A stretch of 64,000 bases of DNA from Defluviitalea raffinosedens. GTDB lineage: Bacteria > Bacillota > Clostridia > Lachnospirales > Defluviitaleaceae. The position numbers and the translations under genes were made by a program. The stretch is taken from positions 186,001-250,000 of the forward strand of contig NZ_JAFBEP010000003.1 in NCBI RefSeq assembly GCF_016908775.1, given 5' to 3'. Positions 1 to 8,357 of the stretch are shown piece after piece (the stretch's first letter is position 1; every line of letters starts with the position of its first letter). The notes under the pieces are model-generated. The model saw nothing but the letters and a program-made list of their open reading frames with translations. It searched no databases and was not told the DNA's origin.

Positions 1-762
1 AGCTGTTTCATCCGGAGTAAGATTGATTTGTCCGTCTTTTACAGCATCAAAGGCTCCCGGCTGGTAAATCACTCCGGCAATCGTATTGGGGAAGGAGCTA
101 TGTCTCACCCGATTTAAAATCACTGCTCCTACAGCTACTTGTCCTGTATAAGGTTCTCCCCTTGATTCTCCATAAATAGCAGCCGCTAAGAGATAGACGT
201 TTCTGCTGTCAGAACTTTGAGTACTTCCCGTTGCAATTCCTAAAGCCTGTAATGTAGCATTGCCTGCCACCCCATCTGCTTTCAGGCCGTTTTTTTGCTG
301 AAATTTTTTGACCGCCGACCAGGTTCCATAGCCATATACTCCATCAATGTTGCCGTCATAATAGCCCCAGTTTTTAAGCCGTCTTTGAATTTCCCGAACA
401 GTTTCTCCTCTGGCCCCCCATGAATACACACTGCCTGAAGTCGTAGTGGTGCCTGTACTGATCCCTATTTTCCTTAAAGTTGCAGGCCCAGCGATACCGT
501 CTACTTTGATTCCGTTTTTCTCTTGAAACTTTCTTACTGCCAGCCAGGTTTGATAGCCGTATTTGCCATCCACGGCTCCGTTATAATATCCCCATTGCTT
601 TAACTTAGTCTGGATCTCCCTGACAGTGGATCCTTCAGAGCCCCAGGTATATGTAGCAGCTTCTACCGCATCGGGTGTGATATGTTCTGTAAAAAATGCA
701 GTACCCGTACTAATCATCATGGTAAAAAGCAATACGATCAGAATCACTCTTCTGGTATTCAT
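1..762 (-). CDS. SleB-like spore cortex-lytic / cell wall hydrolase, 3' end cut by window edge
   Basis: The frame is open from an ATG at 762 to the left edge, giving 254 residues without a stop. An AGGAGG ribosome site lies just upstream. The N-terminus is a signal peptide (about residues 1-30) with a hydrophobic stretch after NTRR. Two peptidoglycan-binding type 1 repeats follow, each with a WGYYxGxxDGxYGxxT core and a KFQ.KNG.KxDGxAG end. After that comes the start of a Hydrolase_2 (SleB) domain, recognised by AAAIYGESRGEP and VGAVILNRV; the Glu of GESRGEP is the usual catalytic residue in this family. SleB enzymes are lytic transglycosylases that degrade spore cortex during germination. 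SleB usually has one binding repeat; two suggests a paralogue, so a vegetative cell-wall role is possible. Exported by inference. Confidence 0.85.
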   Translation of the reverse strand, partial: MNTRRVILIVLLFTMMISTGTAFFTEHITPDAVEAATYTWGSEGSTVREIQTKLKQWGYYNGAVDGKYGYQTWLAVRKFQEKNGIKVDGIAGPATLRKIGISTGTTTTSGSVYSWGARGETVREIQRRLKNWGYYDGNIDGVYGYGTWSAVKKFQQKNGLKADGVAGNATLQALGIATGSTQSSDSRNVYLLAAAIYGESRGEPYTGQVAVGAVILNRVRHSSFPNTIAGVIYQPGAFDAVKDGQINLTPDETA

Positions 763-835
763 GCATAACCTCCTCTAGCCCTTATAAGAGTACTGATAGT
801 ATTATTTGTTAAAATCAATTTTTTATCCCTTAAAC

Positions 836-876
836 ATAGAAAGAGTTTCTCCCTCTCTCAAGGATTTCCTATGTAA
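836..876 (+). repeat. Remnant of the dispersed hairpin repeat, joined to copy A
   Basis: This stretch carries an AAAGAGTTTC start and a GGATTTCCTATG end, matching the two ends of the longer repeat unit that follows. It reads as an internally deleted copy fused to the full copy A. Weak, because it is short. Confidence 0.4.
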
Positions 877-1012
877 CAAGAAAGAGTTTCGCTCGCGAAA
901 CTCTAGCGCCGAGCGCGGTCGGCAAAGCCGACAAAATACAATATACGAGAGTGCGCATCCTGCCCGGAAGGCTTTTTATTGTATAGGAAATCCAGAGGAT
1001 TTTCCTATACAA
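877..1012 (+). repeat. Dispersed structured intergenic repeat, copy A (full length)
   Basis: The unit contains a hairpin GAGTTTCG-CTCG-CGAAACTC, a small GTCGGC-AAA-GCCGAC hairpin, a conserved AAAATACAATAT core, a GCATCCTGCCCG segment, and a closing 13-bp stem (ATTGTATAGGAAA with TTTCCTATACAAT). Related copies lie near 2546, 9390, 25843 and 41152, all between genes and all in the same orientation. It lies between the decarboxylase terminator and the SleB-like gene. It contains a short open frame but no ribosome site or recognisable protein. Confidence 0.8.
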
Positions 1013-1042
1013 TAAAAAAAGCAGGTACAACTCTGTACCTGC
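1013..1042 (-). terminator. Rho-independent terminator of the decarboxylase gene
   Basis: On the minus strand the stem GCAGGTACA/TGTACCTGC, with a short loop, is followed directly by a run of seven T. It starts one base after the TAA stop codon. Confidence 0.9.
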
Positions 1043-1043
1043 T

Positions 1044-2510
1044 TTACTCTCCTACACTTCTTCCAAGGACTCTTATGTAATTCACATAGGGGTCTGCCGT
1101 TCCCTGCATTTGACACTCTTCTTCTTTAAGAAGTTTTACATAATCAATAATGTCTTTTGTAAGTCTCTCTCCCGGACAAATAATAGGAATTCCCGGTGGA
1201 TATGCCATGATCATTTCTGCACAGATGTGTCCTGCGCATTCTTCTAAGGGGACAGCTCTTTTAGGACTGTAGAAAGCATCCCTGGGAGACACAATAAGCT
1301 CCGGCATATCCGGCATATAAACGATATTCTTCACCTCATGAACGCCTCGTTTTTTTGCAATATCAGCCACTGCATCAACCAATTTGTCAATATCTTCTTT
1401 TCTGTCCCCCAAAGTGATAATGGCCATGATATTATAAATATCTGACATTTCAACCTGAATATTGTATTCCTTTCTTAAAATCTTCTCCATCTCAAACCCA
1501 GTAATGCCAAGCCTTCTCACATGAATACCAAGCTTTGTTTCATCGAAATCAAAACATCCCGGAGTTCCTACCAGTTCTCTTCCGAAGGCATAAACCCCTT
1601 CTATTTCATTTAATCTTTTTCTGGCATACCTGCAGAGCTCCAGAGTCTCTGTAAGCATTTCTTCCCCTTTGGTTGCCATAAGTTTTCTCGAGGTATCAAT
1701 AGATGCCATCAAAAGATAAGACGCGCTGGTAGTAAAGTTTAGGTTTAATACCTGTTTTACAACTTCTTTTTCAATCATATTTCCCCTGAGAAGCAATACA
1801 GAGCTTTGAGTTAAACTTCCTCCGGTTTTATGCGTACTGCATGCACTCATATCTGCTCCCACTTCCATGGCTGTCAGAGGAAATTCATCATGGAAATGCA
1901 TATGGGCTCCATGGGCTTCATCCACTAACACGGCCGTACCGTTTCTGTGAGCACTTCGAACAATGGTTTTTAAATCCGATACTGCCCCGTAATAAGTAGG
2001 ATTGACAACAAAAACCGCTTTTGCAAAATCATGGACTTCCAGTGCCTTTTTGATTACTGCTGCCGATACACCCATGGCAATTCCCAGTTCTTCATTAATT
2101 TCTGAGGGAACATAAATCGGAATTGCACCGGCTAAAATGATACCCCCTATGGTAGATTTGTGAGCATTTCTCGGGATAATAATTTGTTCTCCCGGCCTTA
2201 CAGCACTCATGATCATTGCCTGTATTCCGGAAGTTGTTCCATTGACAAGAAAAAAGGCCTCTTCCGCTCCAAAAGCATCTGCCACATATTCTTCGGCTTC
2301 TTTTATGACTGAAATAGGATTGCAGGCATTATCAAGGTCTTCCATCCCGTTTACGTCTGCTTTCATTGTATTCTCACCGAAGAATTCCAAAAGTTCCGGA
2401 TTGCCTCTTCCATATTTGTGACCCGGCACATGAAAGGGTATGACATCTTTATTCATATGTTCTTTTAAAGCGGTGAATAATGGGGTCTTTGTATGATCTA
2501 TTCTTCTCAA
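1044..2510 (-). CDS. Orn/Lys/Arg decarboxylase family PLP enzyme (SpeA/YaaO type)
   Basis: A 488-residue aspartate-aminotransferase-fold PLP decarboxylase of the short Gram-positive type. It shows the fold-type I signature DEAHGAH (about 197-203) and the PLP lysine in STHKTGGSLTQSS (Lys228), plus the N-terminal TPLFTALKEH and FHVPGHKYG motifs of the family. The product would be agmatine, cadaverine or putrescine; the sequence alone does not settle the substrate, though 'arginine decarboxylase' is the usual call for this length. The start is TTG, supported by GGAGG about 8 bases upstream; there is no ATG closer. It stands alone, with its own terminator and with a repeat copy directly upstream, so its promoter must lie within or beyond that repeat. 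Confidence 0.9.
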   Translation of the reverse strand: MRRIDHTKTPLFTALKEHMNKDVIPFHVPGHKYGRGNPELLEFFGENTMKADVNGMEDLDNACNPISVIKEAEEYVADAFGAEEAFFLVNGTTSGIQAMIMSAVRPGEQIIIPRNAHKSTIGGIILAGAIPIYVPSEINEELGIAMGVSAAVIKKALEVHDFAKAVFVVNPTYYGAVSDLKTIVRSAHRNGTAVLVDEAHGAHMHFHDEFPLTAMEVGADMSACSTHKTGGSLTQSSVLLLRGNMIEKEVVKQVLNLNFTTSASYLLMASIDTSRKLMATKGEEMLTETLELCRYARKRLNEIEGVYAFGRELVGTPGCFDFDETKLGIHVRRLGITGFEMEKILRKEYNIQVEMSDIYNIMAIITLGDRKEDIDKLVDAVADIAKKRGVHEVKNIVYMPDMPELIVSPRDAFYSPKRAVPLEECAGHICAEMIMAYPPGIPIICPGERLTKDIIDYVKLLKEEECQMQGTADPYVNYIRVLGRSVGE

Positions 2511-2545
2511 CTGCCTGCCTCCAATTCTTTGCTATAATGTTATTA

Positions 2546-2645
2546 GGCCGGTAAAGCCGACAAAATACAATATGCGCGAGTGCACATCCTGCCCGAAGGG
2601 CTTTTATATTGCACAGGAATCTGGAAGAATTTCCTATGTAATATA
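2546..2645 (+). repeat. Dispersed structured repeat, copy B (lacks the first hairpin)
   Basis: The copy begins at the GGCCGGTAAAGCCGACAAAA segment and keeps the ACAATATGCGCGAGTGCACAT core, the CCTGCCCGAAGGGC segment and a degenerate closing hairpin. The first GAGTTTC hairpin is missing. It sits immediately upstream of the decarboxylase ribosome site. Confidence 0.75.
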
Positions 2646-2696
2646 AAACAAACAAAACAATATAATATTAATCAAAACTATTATTGCTTGCAATAG

Positions 2697-2735
2697 AAAA
2701 AAAAAGAATTATGAAAAATTCATAATTCTTTTTTT
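2697..2735 (-). terminator. Terminator overlapping the spoIIR stop codon
   Basis: A 13-bp stem, AAAGAATTATGAA with TTCATAATTCTTT, is followed on the minus strand by a T-rich run. The TGA stop of spoIIR lies inside the ascending arm, so the last codons form part of the hairpin. Confidence 0.85.
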
Positions 2736-3415
2736 ACAAATTGGTGTTTTTTGTCTTCTTTTCTTTCTTGCCACCATTCTACAATTTTCAGTTTAATTTT
2801 AATAGGAATGTCTTCTTCATAACTTGCCCTGGTAACTAATCTATACTCTTCATCACCAAGCACACTTTTTAATTCTTCTTTCGTTTCTTCTGGCACTACC
2901 CCATGGGTAACATCCACAAAACAGAGGGGCGGAAACATAACACACCACCAATTTTTCCCCTCTCCTTTCCCAATGGTTACCTTAAGTGCCTCATATTCTC
3001 CTGTTGGAAGAACAATATCACCATATTGCTTAGTAGGAAACACTGCCGGTCCCAGAGCAACTTTGACCGGATAGGACTTGCCCCATTTTTTAACAACTTC
3101 TTCGGCAATCGCTTTCATCTTGTCCATATTTTCTATAAGAAGCTTTCTTGATCCTTCGATCGAAGAAGAATCTGAAAGAATAGGGCTCATTTCTTTTAAA
3201 ATAGCATCCCTTACTTCTTTCTTTAACTCCTGATCTTCTTCTGAATCACTGTTGGCAATCACATGAAAGCGAATAACATATTCGGCTATACCTGTTTGGA
3301 TTGTTTCAGAATATGCTTTTGTATAATGAAGAATAATTCCTGTAATCAATGAACCTAAAATAAGTGATGCGATTAGAAAATTTTTTTCTTTCTTAAACCA
3401 ATTTAATATTTTCAT
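2720..3415 (-). CDS. spoIIR: Stage II sporulation protein R
   Basis: 231 residues with one N-terminal membrane or signal segment (about 12-30). The body is typical of SpoIIR: YVIRFHVIANSDS near residue 45, LKKEVRDAIL, and the hallmark NWWCVMFPPLCFVD near 157-170. SpoIIR is made in the forespore and secreted into the intermembrane space. There it triggers the membrane protease SpoIIGA to process pro-sigma-E in the mother cell. The start ATG has GGGGG upstream. A candidate sigma-F promoter lies at 3443-3471, which fits forespore expression. It is a monocistron with its own terminator, next to a germination receptor operon on the same strand. Confidence 0.93.
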   Translation of the reverse strand: MKILNWFKKEKNFLIASLILGSLITGIILHYTKAYSETIQTGIAEYVIRFHVIANSDSEEDQELKKEVRDAILKEMSPILSDSSSIEGSRKLLIENMDKMKAIAEEVVKKWGKSYPVKVALGPAVFPTKQYGDIVLPTGEYEALKVTIGKGEGKNWWCVMFPPLCFVDVTHGVVPEETKEELKSVLGDEEYRLVTRASYEEDIPIKIKLKIVEWWQERKEDKKHQFVKKEL

Positions 3416-3442
3416 TTTTATTCCCCCTTTTCAATTTATTTT

Positions 3443-3471
3443 TATTATTTCCATTTATATTCTTTCTATAC
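3443..3471 (-). promoter_or_regulatory. Candidate sigma-F promoter of spoIIR
   Basis: On the minus strand GTATA is followed after 14 bases by GGAAATAATA. This fits the forespore consensus GYATA-N15/16-GGnnAnAnTR in every fixed -10 position, with a spacer one or two bases short. B. subtilis spoIIR is known to be sigma-F-dependent. Confidence 0.45.
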
Positions 3472-3479
3472 AGAAGAAT

Positions 3480-4646
3480 CTATTTTGATTGTCCTATACG
3501 GCGAATATTGATCTGAACATCTATTGAAATAGGCAAAGTTTCAAATACTTCTTCCCAATGATCCTTCACTTTTTCCCATTCCTTCGGTTTTTGTCTTTCT
3601 AATTCTTTGCCGATACCTACAACATCTGCCTGATATTTTTCCTGGAGGGTTTTAAGGGAATTCTCTACTTCTTCTTTAATAGACTTCTCAATGGCTTCTT
3701 CCACTTTTTTTATTTCTTCCACATTTAATATGTTTCTATCCAATATGAATTCATCGAGATTTCCTTCTGCCTGGATGGTAATATGGCAGGAAAGCTCATT
3801 ATCTTTATTCATAAATTTCATTTCTGATTTTGCATTGGATACATGATAAGCCACATGAAAGTCTTCATAGGGGGCACTGATTTCTAATCTCTGATTTTTC
3901 TTTCGTAGCCAGAGGGCCCCTCTGGTTTGTTGTTCATCCAGCCAACCCTTTAACTCATAATCTTTAATAATAGCTGCACCGGCAATTTTAATATCTTTTT
4001 CTCCTATAGAAAGCTTTGGAATCATTGCCATCTTATCTTCCTGGAAGTTTTGCAAAAGTTCTCCCAAATCCTTCTCTTGAAACCGCATGGTTTCATTTTT
4101 ATTACTTTCAAATAACTGATTAATATAAATACTAACCAAAGGATTACCTTCTGGAATAATTTGAATAGCTTCTGTAGCAAGCCCATCAATCGCTACAATA
4201 GGAATACTTCTGCTAAAATCAGAATTTCTTTGAAGAGTATCCAAAACCTCTTTAAATAATACTTTATCTTTTAGAAGTTCTTTCCCAAATATAATGGACT
4301 TAATGTGCCCGAAATAAGGAGATTTATTAAGACGCCCTCCAAGGCCCTTATAAGTATTAGAAAAAGTTGGTCCACTGCTAATCATGACAAACTTCGGCTC
4401 ATCACTTAAACCTTGTTCTCCTGCAAATTTAGCAATATTGGGAAAAGAAAAGGCAACCCTATATTTTGTTTTGTCGTTATTTAAGCTTGGATCGTCTTTC
4501 GCTTCATCAAAAATAAATTTATCTATTCCTAACCCCAGTACAAACGCTCTTCTGTCAATACTCATATTATCCCAACATCCTGTAAGCAGGGCTAAATTTA
4601 AAATCATACAAAGCAATAAAATTTTATTTTTCTTCAATGGACTCAC
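3480..4646 (-). CDS. gerAC: GerC-family spore germination lipoprotein (germinant receptor C subunit)
   Basis: 388 residues. The N-terminus is a lipoprotein signal with lipobox LLTGC followed by WD, the standard GerAC start. The text after it, RRAFVLGLGIDK, is the conserved first strand of the family, and the C-terminal half (VEEAIEKSIKEEVENSLKTLQEKY and after) matches the third GerAC domain. GerC proteins are anchored on the outer face of the spore inner membrane and form a nutrient receptor with the A and B subunits. The gene starts inside the end of the B-subunit gene (23-base overlap), implying translational coupling. The germinant is not evident from sequence. Confidence 0.92.
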   Translation of the reverse strand: MSPLKKNKILLLCMILNLALLTGCWDNMSIDRRAFVLGLGIDKFIFDEAKDDPSLNNDKTKYRVAFSFPNIAKFAGEQGLSDEPKFVMISSGPTFSNTYKGLGGRLNKSPYFGHIKSIIFGKELLKDKVLFKEVLDTLQRNSDFSRSIPIVAIDGLATEAIQIIPEGNPLVSIYINQLFESNKNETMRFQEKDLGELLQNFQEDKMAMIPKLSIGEKDIKIAGAAIIKDYELKGWLDEQQTRGALWLRKKNQRLEISAPYEDFHVAYHVSNAKSEMKFMNKDNELSCHITIQAEGNLDEFILDRNILNVEEIKKVEEAIEKSIKEEVENSLKTLQEKYQADVVGIGKELERQKPKEWEKVKDHWEEVFETLPISIDVQINIRRIGQSK

Positions 4647-5730
4647 CCAGCTTTCTTATCTTGGCCACAATTAATAAAAGAAGAGGAATGGGCAGCAAAA
4701 ACAGTATTCTAATATACTTACGGAGAAATTCAATCCAATTAAAGGCCTCCACAATATTGTCAGGAATAAGAGAAATTAAGTATATGATTGGAACCAAAGG
4801 AAGTACCAAAAATTTATGTTCTTCTGCTTTTAAAATTCTTGTCAGTATAAAACTAATGAAGTACATCAATGTACTAATAAAAGAAAATACGATCAAAATC
4901 CAAAAAATCGTCATCAGTGCATCTTGTCTTTCAACAAAAGCTCCCGGAATTTCTATGATCTGCATTAAGGTCATAACCGGCCATATCTGTTGTTTTGTGC
5001 CAACAGATCCCAGTACACTGACTGTAATAATAGTTAAAATGACATTTATTATTCCCGTAAAGGTGATAGCAATAAAACTAACCCGTCTTGCTTTCTTAAG
5101 ATCATTGACAAGGGGGCCCACCAGTAAAATTAGCTCTATTGGCGTATAGATAAATGATAAAAAATAACTGCCTTTTAAAAGTCTCGGAAAAGGTGTCGTA
5201 AAAATGGGTTTTAAATTAGAAAAGTCAGTGTCTGGAAGTACAAACAGCAAAATAGCAATTAAAGGTATAAATATGATAAAAACAAGAATTTCGCCAAGTC
5301 TTGCATTACATTCATATCCCTTACGTACCAGATAAGCACATGTAAGAAGCATGGACGCCATGATGATTTCAATAGGCGTCCTCGGAAGTAAAACCTGTTT
5401 GACCAGTTCTCCAAAAATTCTCAATTCCATAGCCATGGTAATACTGAGCTTGATTGAAAAAAGAAGACTGAGAAAGATTCCTACTGATTTCGATAGCACT
5501 TTGGAAGAAAATTCTACAAACGTATCTTCTGGAAAACGCTTAACAATACTGGTGATCGTATACCCGTATATAAAAGCTAACAGCGTTGCTCCTATGACAG
5601 CAATCCATGCATCCTGGTTAGCAATTTCTACCGCCATTCTGGGAAAAGAGAGTATAGAAACACTAAATAAATCTAAAATGAGTAGAATTTCTACCTGACG
5701 AACGGATACCTTATCATTTTTTGAAAACAT
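4624..5730 (-). CDS. gerAB: GerB-family endospore germination permease (B subunit)
   Basis: 368 residues and about ten hydrophobic segments, the amino acid-polyamine-organocation fold of spore germination permeases. The N-terminal VSVRQVEILLILDLFSVSIL and LPRTPIEIIMASMLLTCAYL stretches are typical. GerB is the subunit believed to bind the germinant. The start ATG has AGGAGG about 6 bases upstream. It follows the A subunit by 9 bases and overlaps the C subunit at its 3' end, giving the gene order A-B-C. Confidence 0.92.
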   Translation of the reverse strand: MFSKNDKVSVRQVEILLILDLFSVSILSFPRMAVEIANQDAWIAVIGATLLAFIYGYTITSIVKRFPEDTFVEFSSKVLSKSVGIFLSLLFSIKLSITMAMELRIFGELVKQVLLPRTPIEIIMASMLLTCAYLVRKGYECNARLGEILVFIIFIPLIAILLFVLPDTDFSNLKPIFTTPFPRLLKGSYFLSFIYTPIELILLVGPLVNDLKKARRVSFIAITFTGIINVILTIITVSVLGSVGTKQQIWPVMTLMQIIEIPGAFVERQDALMTIFWILIVFSFISTLMYFISFILTRILKAEEHKFLVLPLVPIIYLISLIPDNIVEAFNWIEFLRKYIRILFLLPIPLLLLIVAKIRKLGESIEEK

Positions 5731-5739
5731 AGTGTCCTC

Positions 5740-7335
5740 CTACTCATTCTTTTTCTTGTTCGTTCTTAATCGCACTCTTTTATCAGCTCTCGAAAAAATA
5801 GGTCTTTTGTTCATCATAAATACTGGAAGTCTAAAAACGGAATCTTTTAAATCCTCATAATCATTGATGCCAGAAGCAACAAAGGGAGACATATAGGGCA
5901 TATTAAAGCTCTTAAGAGAAACCAGATGAATAAGGACAATTAAAACTCCCAGCAAAAATCCATACAATCCAAATATAGACGAAAGACCAATGATCAAATA
6001 TTTTACAAGACGAAATCCTACCGTCAGAGCATTATCAGGAATCGCAAAACTGGAGATCGCCGTAACAGCTACTACAATAACAACAATAGGACTTACAATT
6101 TTTGCTTCAACAGCAGCTTGTCCTATGATCAGTCCTCCTACAATTCCAATGGTGCTGCCTATAGGCCCCGGAAGCCTCGTGCCTGCTTCCCGGAGAAGCT
6201 CAAAAGCCAATTCCATTAAAACTACCTCTACAACTGAAGGAAATGGCACCTGTTCTCTTGAAGCAGCGATCGCCATTGTAAGCTGAGTTGGAATCATTGA
6301 AGGATGATAATCTGTCAATGCCAGATACAAGCCGGGGACCCCCGCTGCAAAAAAAGCTGCCATATAACGGATCATTCTTGTAAAACTCATAATGCTCCAG
6401 CGCTGATAATAGTCCTCCGAAGATTGAAAAAAATTGTTTAAAGTCGTTGGGACGAGTAAAACAAAAGGTGTATTATCTACAATGATAGCAATTCTTCCTT
6501 CAAGGATGGCAGAAGCTGCTTTATCCGGCCTCTGGGTTGCCTGAATCTGGGGAAAAGGGCTTCTCCAATCATCTTCTATAAGTTGTTCCAGCTGCCCACT
6601 GTCCAGAATTCCATCAATCTTAAAATCCGTCAGGCGTCTTTCTAGATCTTCTAAGATATCTTTTCTCACAATATCTTCTATATACATAAGAGCAATATCC
6701 GTTCTGCTTCTTGTGCCTATCTGAAGCTGCTTGACCTTAAGTTTGGTGTCTCTTATTCTTCTTCTGATTAAAACAGTATTCATCCTAAGTGCTTCGCTAA
6801 AACCTTCTTTTGGACCTCTTACCACAACTTCCGAATCCGGTTCCTGGATCCCTCGATTTGGCCATCCCTTTGTAGCAACCACTATAACTTTCGCATAACC
6901 GTCAATGAATAAAATCGTATCTCCCGATAAAATGGCCAAAGCTGCTTCATCCAAAGTATCTACTTCTTTAATATCCGCAGTGGCAATGCCCCCGTCCCGG
7001 ATAAAGTCATAAATAGATGATCTGATTTTATCCATATGGGGCGGAACACCTCTTACCTGAAGCATAAGCTGTTCTAATAAAGACTCTTCGATAATGCGGC
7101 GATCAATCATCAAATCAATATAAGCAACATACATATTGACTTCTTTATGAATACCTACAGGAAACTTTCTGCTGACAAAGTCTCCGCAATCTTTAAAGAG
7201 TAACTCTAAATTCTTAATATTTTCTTCTAAGTCTTTGGAAAGAGGGAGTGTCACTTTATTATCTGCATCATGGAATTTATCTTCCCATCGTTCTTTACTC
7301 AGTTTATTTCCTACCCATCTTCTTAATATCTTCAT
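5740..7335 (-). CDS. gerAA: GerA-family spore germination protein (A subunit)
   Basis: 531 residues. A long N-terminal soluble region (about 1-310) includes DCGDFVSRKF near residue 50 and RRRIRDTKLKVKQLQIGTRSRTDIALMYI. A membrane domain follows, with GVPGLYLALTDYHPSMIPTQL and the strongly conserved EVVLMELAFELLREAGTRLPGPIG motif read across about 375-400. The C-terminal tail is basic. GerA subunits form the oligomeric channel of the germinant receptor in the spore inner membrane. It sits 14 bases downstream of a 69-residue membrane protein and is the first large gene of the ger operon. Confidence 0.94.
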   Translation of the reverse strand: MKILRRWVGNKLSKERWEDKFHDADNKVTLPLSKDLEENIKNLELLFKDCGDFVSRKFPVGIHKEVNMYVAYIDLMIDRRIIEESLLEQLMLQVRGVPPHMDKIRSSIYDFIRDGGIATADIKEVDTLDEAALAILSGDTILFIDGYAKVIVVATKGWPNRGIQEPDSEVVVRGPKEGFSEALRMNTVLIRRRIRDTKLKVKQLQIGTRSRTDIALMYIEDIVRKDILEDLERRLTDFKIDGILDSGQLEQLIEDDWRSPFPQIQATQRPDKAASAILEGRIAIIVDNTPFVLLVPTTLNNFFQSSEDYYQRWSIMSFTRMIRYMAAFFAAGVPGLYLALTDYHPSMIPTQLTMAIAASREQVPFPSVVEVVLMELAFELLREAGTRLPGPIGSTIGIVGGLIIGQAAVEAKIVSPIVVIVVAVTAISSFAIPDNALTVGFRLVKYLIIGLSSIFGLYGFLLGVLIVLIHLVSLKSFNMPYMSPFVASGINDYEDLKDSVFRLPVFMMNKRPIFSRADKRVRLRTNKKKNE

Positions 7336-7349
7336 CTTATGCCTCCAAA

Positions 7350-7559
7350 TCAGGTTAATAGCTTAATAAATAGAAAAAAAGCTACTCCTCCGATCATATA
7401 AATTAATCCAATCCATTTTGCCCATCTGGCCTCTTTTAGATTTTTTTGATACTTTAGGGTTTTACAATCTACAAAAAGGGTATATATTCCAATACCAACT
7501 GTGAGAATCATTGGCCATATGGAATAAATACTTAATAATTTTTTAAGTACCCTATCCAT
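7350..7559 (-). CDS. Small two-helix membrane protein at the head of the ger operon (CLC_0170-like)
   Basis: 69 residues with two predicted membrane helices (about 13-30 and 47-67) joined by a basic loop CKTLKYQKNLKEARWAKW. It has a GAGGAG-type ribosome site and sits 14 bases ahead of the GerA subunit gene, so it is probably co-transcribed with the receptor. Small proteins of this size and layout, called CLC_0170 family, occur beside gerA operons in clostridia; I assign that by memory of the pattern, not by a search. Function unknown. It could be a small accessory subunit of the receptor, comparable in position to the small D subunits of some Bacillus receptors. Confidence 0.7.
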   Translation of the reverse strand: MDRVLKKLLSIYSIWPMILTVGIGIYTLFVDCKTLKYQKNLKEARWAKWIGLIYMIGGVAFFLFIKLLT

Positions 7560-7627
7560 TTATTCTTCTCAACTCCTCGTTTTGTATTCATTTTCTGTAG
7601 TTTTCTTTTTTTTATACACTCATAAAG

Positions 7628-7669
7628 TCAAAAAAATAAAGCCTTCAGGTAATACCTGAAGGCTTTATT
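7628..7669 (-). terminator. Terminator of the gntR-ispE transcript
   Basis: The stem AATAAAGCCTTCAGGT / ACCTGAAGGCTTTATT with an AAT loop is followed by a T run on the minus strand. The stop codon of the regulator gene lies in the ascending arm. Confidence 0.9.
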
Positions 7670-8357
7670 TTGATGTTCCTTTTCGTATATATTGAATAAC
7701 TGCGTCCTCCTGATTCTTGATATGCCTTGCTGCCACCGATTCACCAAGTGTAGCATCCCTATTTTCAATGGCAAATACAATTTGCTCATGTTCTTCATTA
7801 ATCACTTTAAAGTTATCAAAACTCTTTAAATACGCTACCCTATATCTATGAATTTGCTCTCTTAAGTTATTGACTATTTGAATAAGCTTTTCATTTTTAG
7901 TGGATCTAAAAATAATATCATGAAATTCTACGTCTTTTTCAATCATCATTTCTATGTCTTCCCGTTTTGCTGCCTCGGAAAATTCTCTCATAACCCGCTT
8001 TAAATTGCTTAAATCTTTATCATCCATGTTTTTACAGGCCAGTTTTACAGCCAATTCTTCCAAGGCACCTCGCACTTCCAGAACATCTTGAATGTCCTTT
8101 TCAGTAATTTCGGCAACCTGTGCGCCTTTTCTGGGCACCATTACTACAAAACCTTCTAACTCCAGTTTTCTGATGGCTTCTCTGACAGGCGTCCTGCTAA
8201 CCCCCATCTTTTCTGCCAGCTGCTTTTCCATCAGTCTTTCTCCCGGCTTTAAATCTCCGGACAAAATTGCTTTTCTAAGAGCATTAAATACAACATCCCT
8301 CAGGGGAAGATAATCGTTTAAATTTACGTTTACGTTTAATGTGTCTTTGTCCATCAT
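7665..8357 (-). CDS. GntR-family transcriptional regulator, FadR (FCD) subfamily
   Basis: 230 residues. The N-terminal winged helix (about 15-80) contains LRKAILSGDLKPGERLMEKQ and GVSRTPVREAIRKLELEG, the classic GntR signature. The C-terminal FCD ligand domain (about 95-220) has LEVRGALEELAVKLA and the metal or ligand ligands expected near D-H (EKDVEFHDIIF) and AARHI. FCD regulators usually sense carboxylic acids or sugar acids. Its start overlaps the ispE stop by four bases (ATGA), so the two are one transcriptional unit. The same pairing is, from memory, common in clostridia, but the effector is unknown. Confidence 0.9.
   Translation of the reverse strand: MMDKDTLNVNVNLNDYLPLRDVVFNALRKAILSGDLKPGERLMEKQLAEKMGVSRTPVREAIRKLELEGFVVMVPRKGAQVAEITEKDIQDVLEVRGALEELAVKLACKNMDDKDLSNLKRVMREFSEAAKREDIEMMIEKDVEFHDIIFRSTKNEKLIQIVNNLREQIHRYRVAYLKSFDNFKVINEEHEQIVFAIENRDATLGESVAARHIKNQEDAVIQYIRKGTSK

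Noticed and set aside
806-1015. 69-codon plus-strand ORF
   Set aside because: It is entirely repeat copy A with hairpins, no ribosome site and no protein-like composition.
2449-2655. 68-codon minus-strand ORF overlapping the decarboxylase start
   Set aside because: Made mostly of repeat copy B and the decarboxylase 5' end in another frame.
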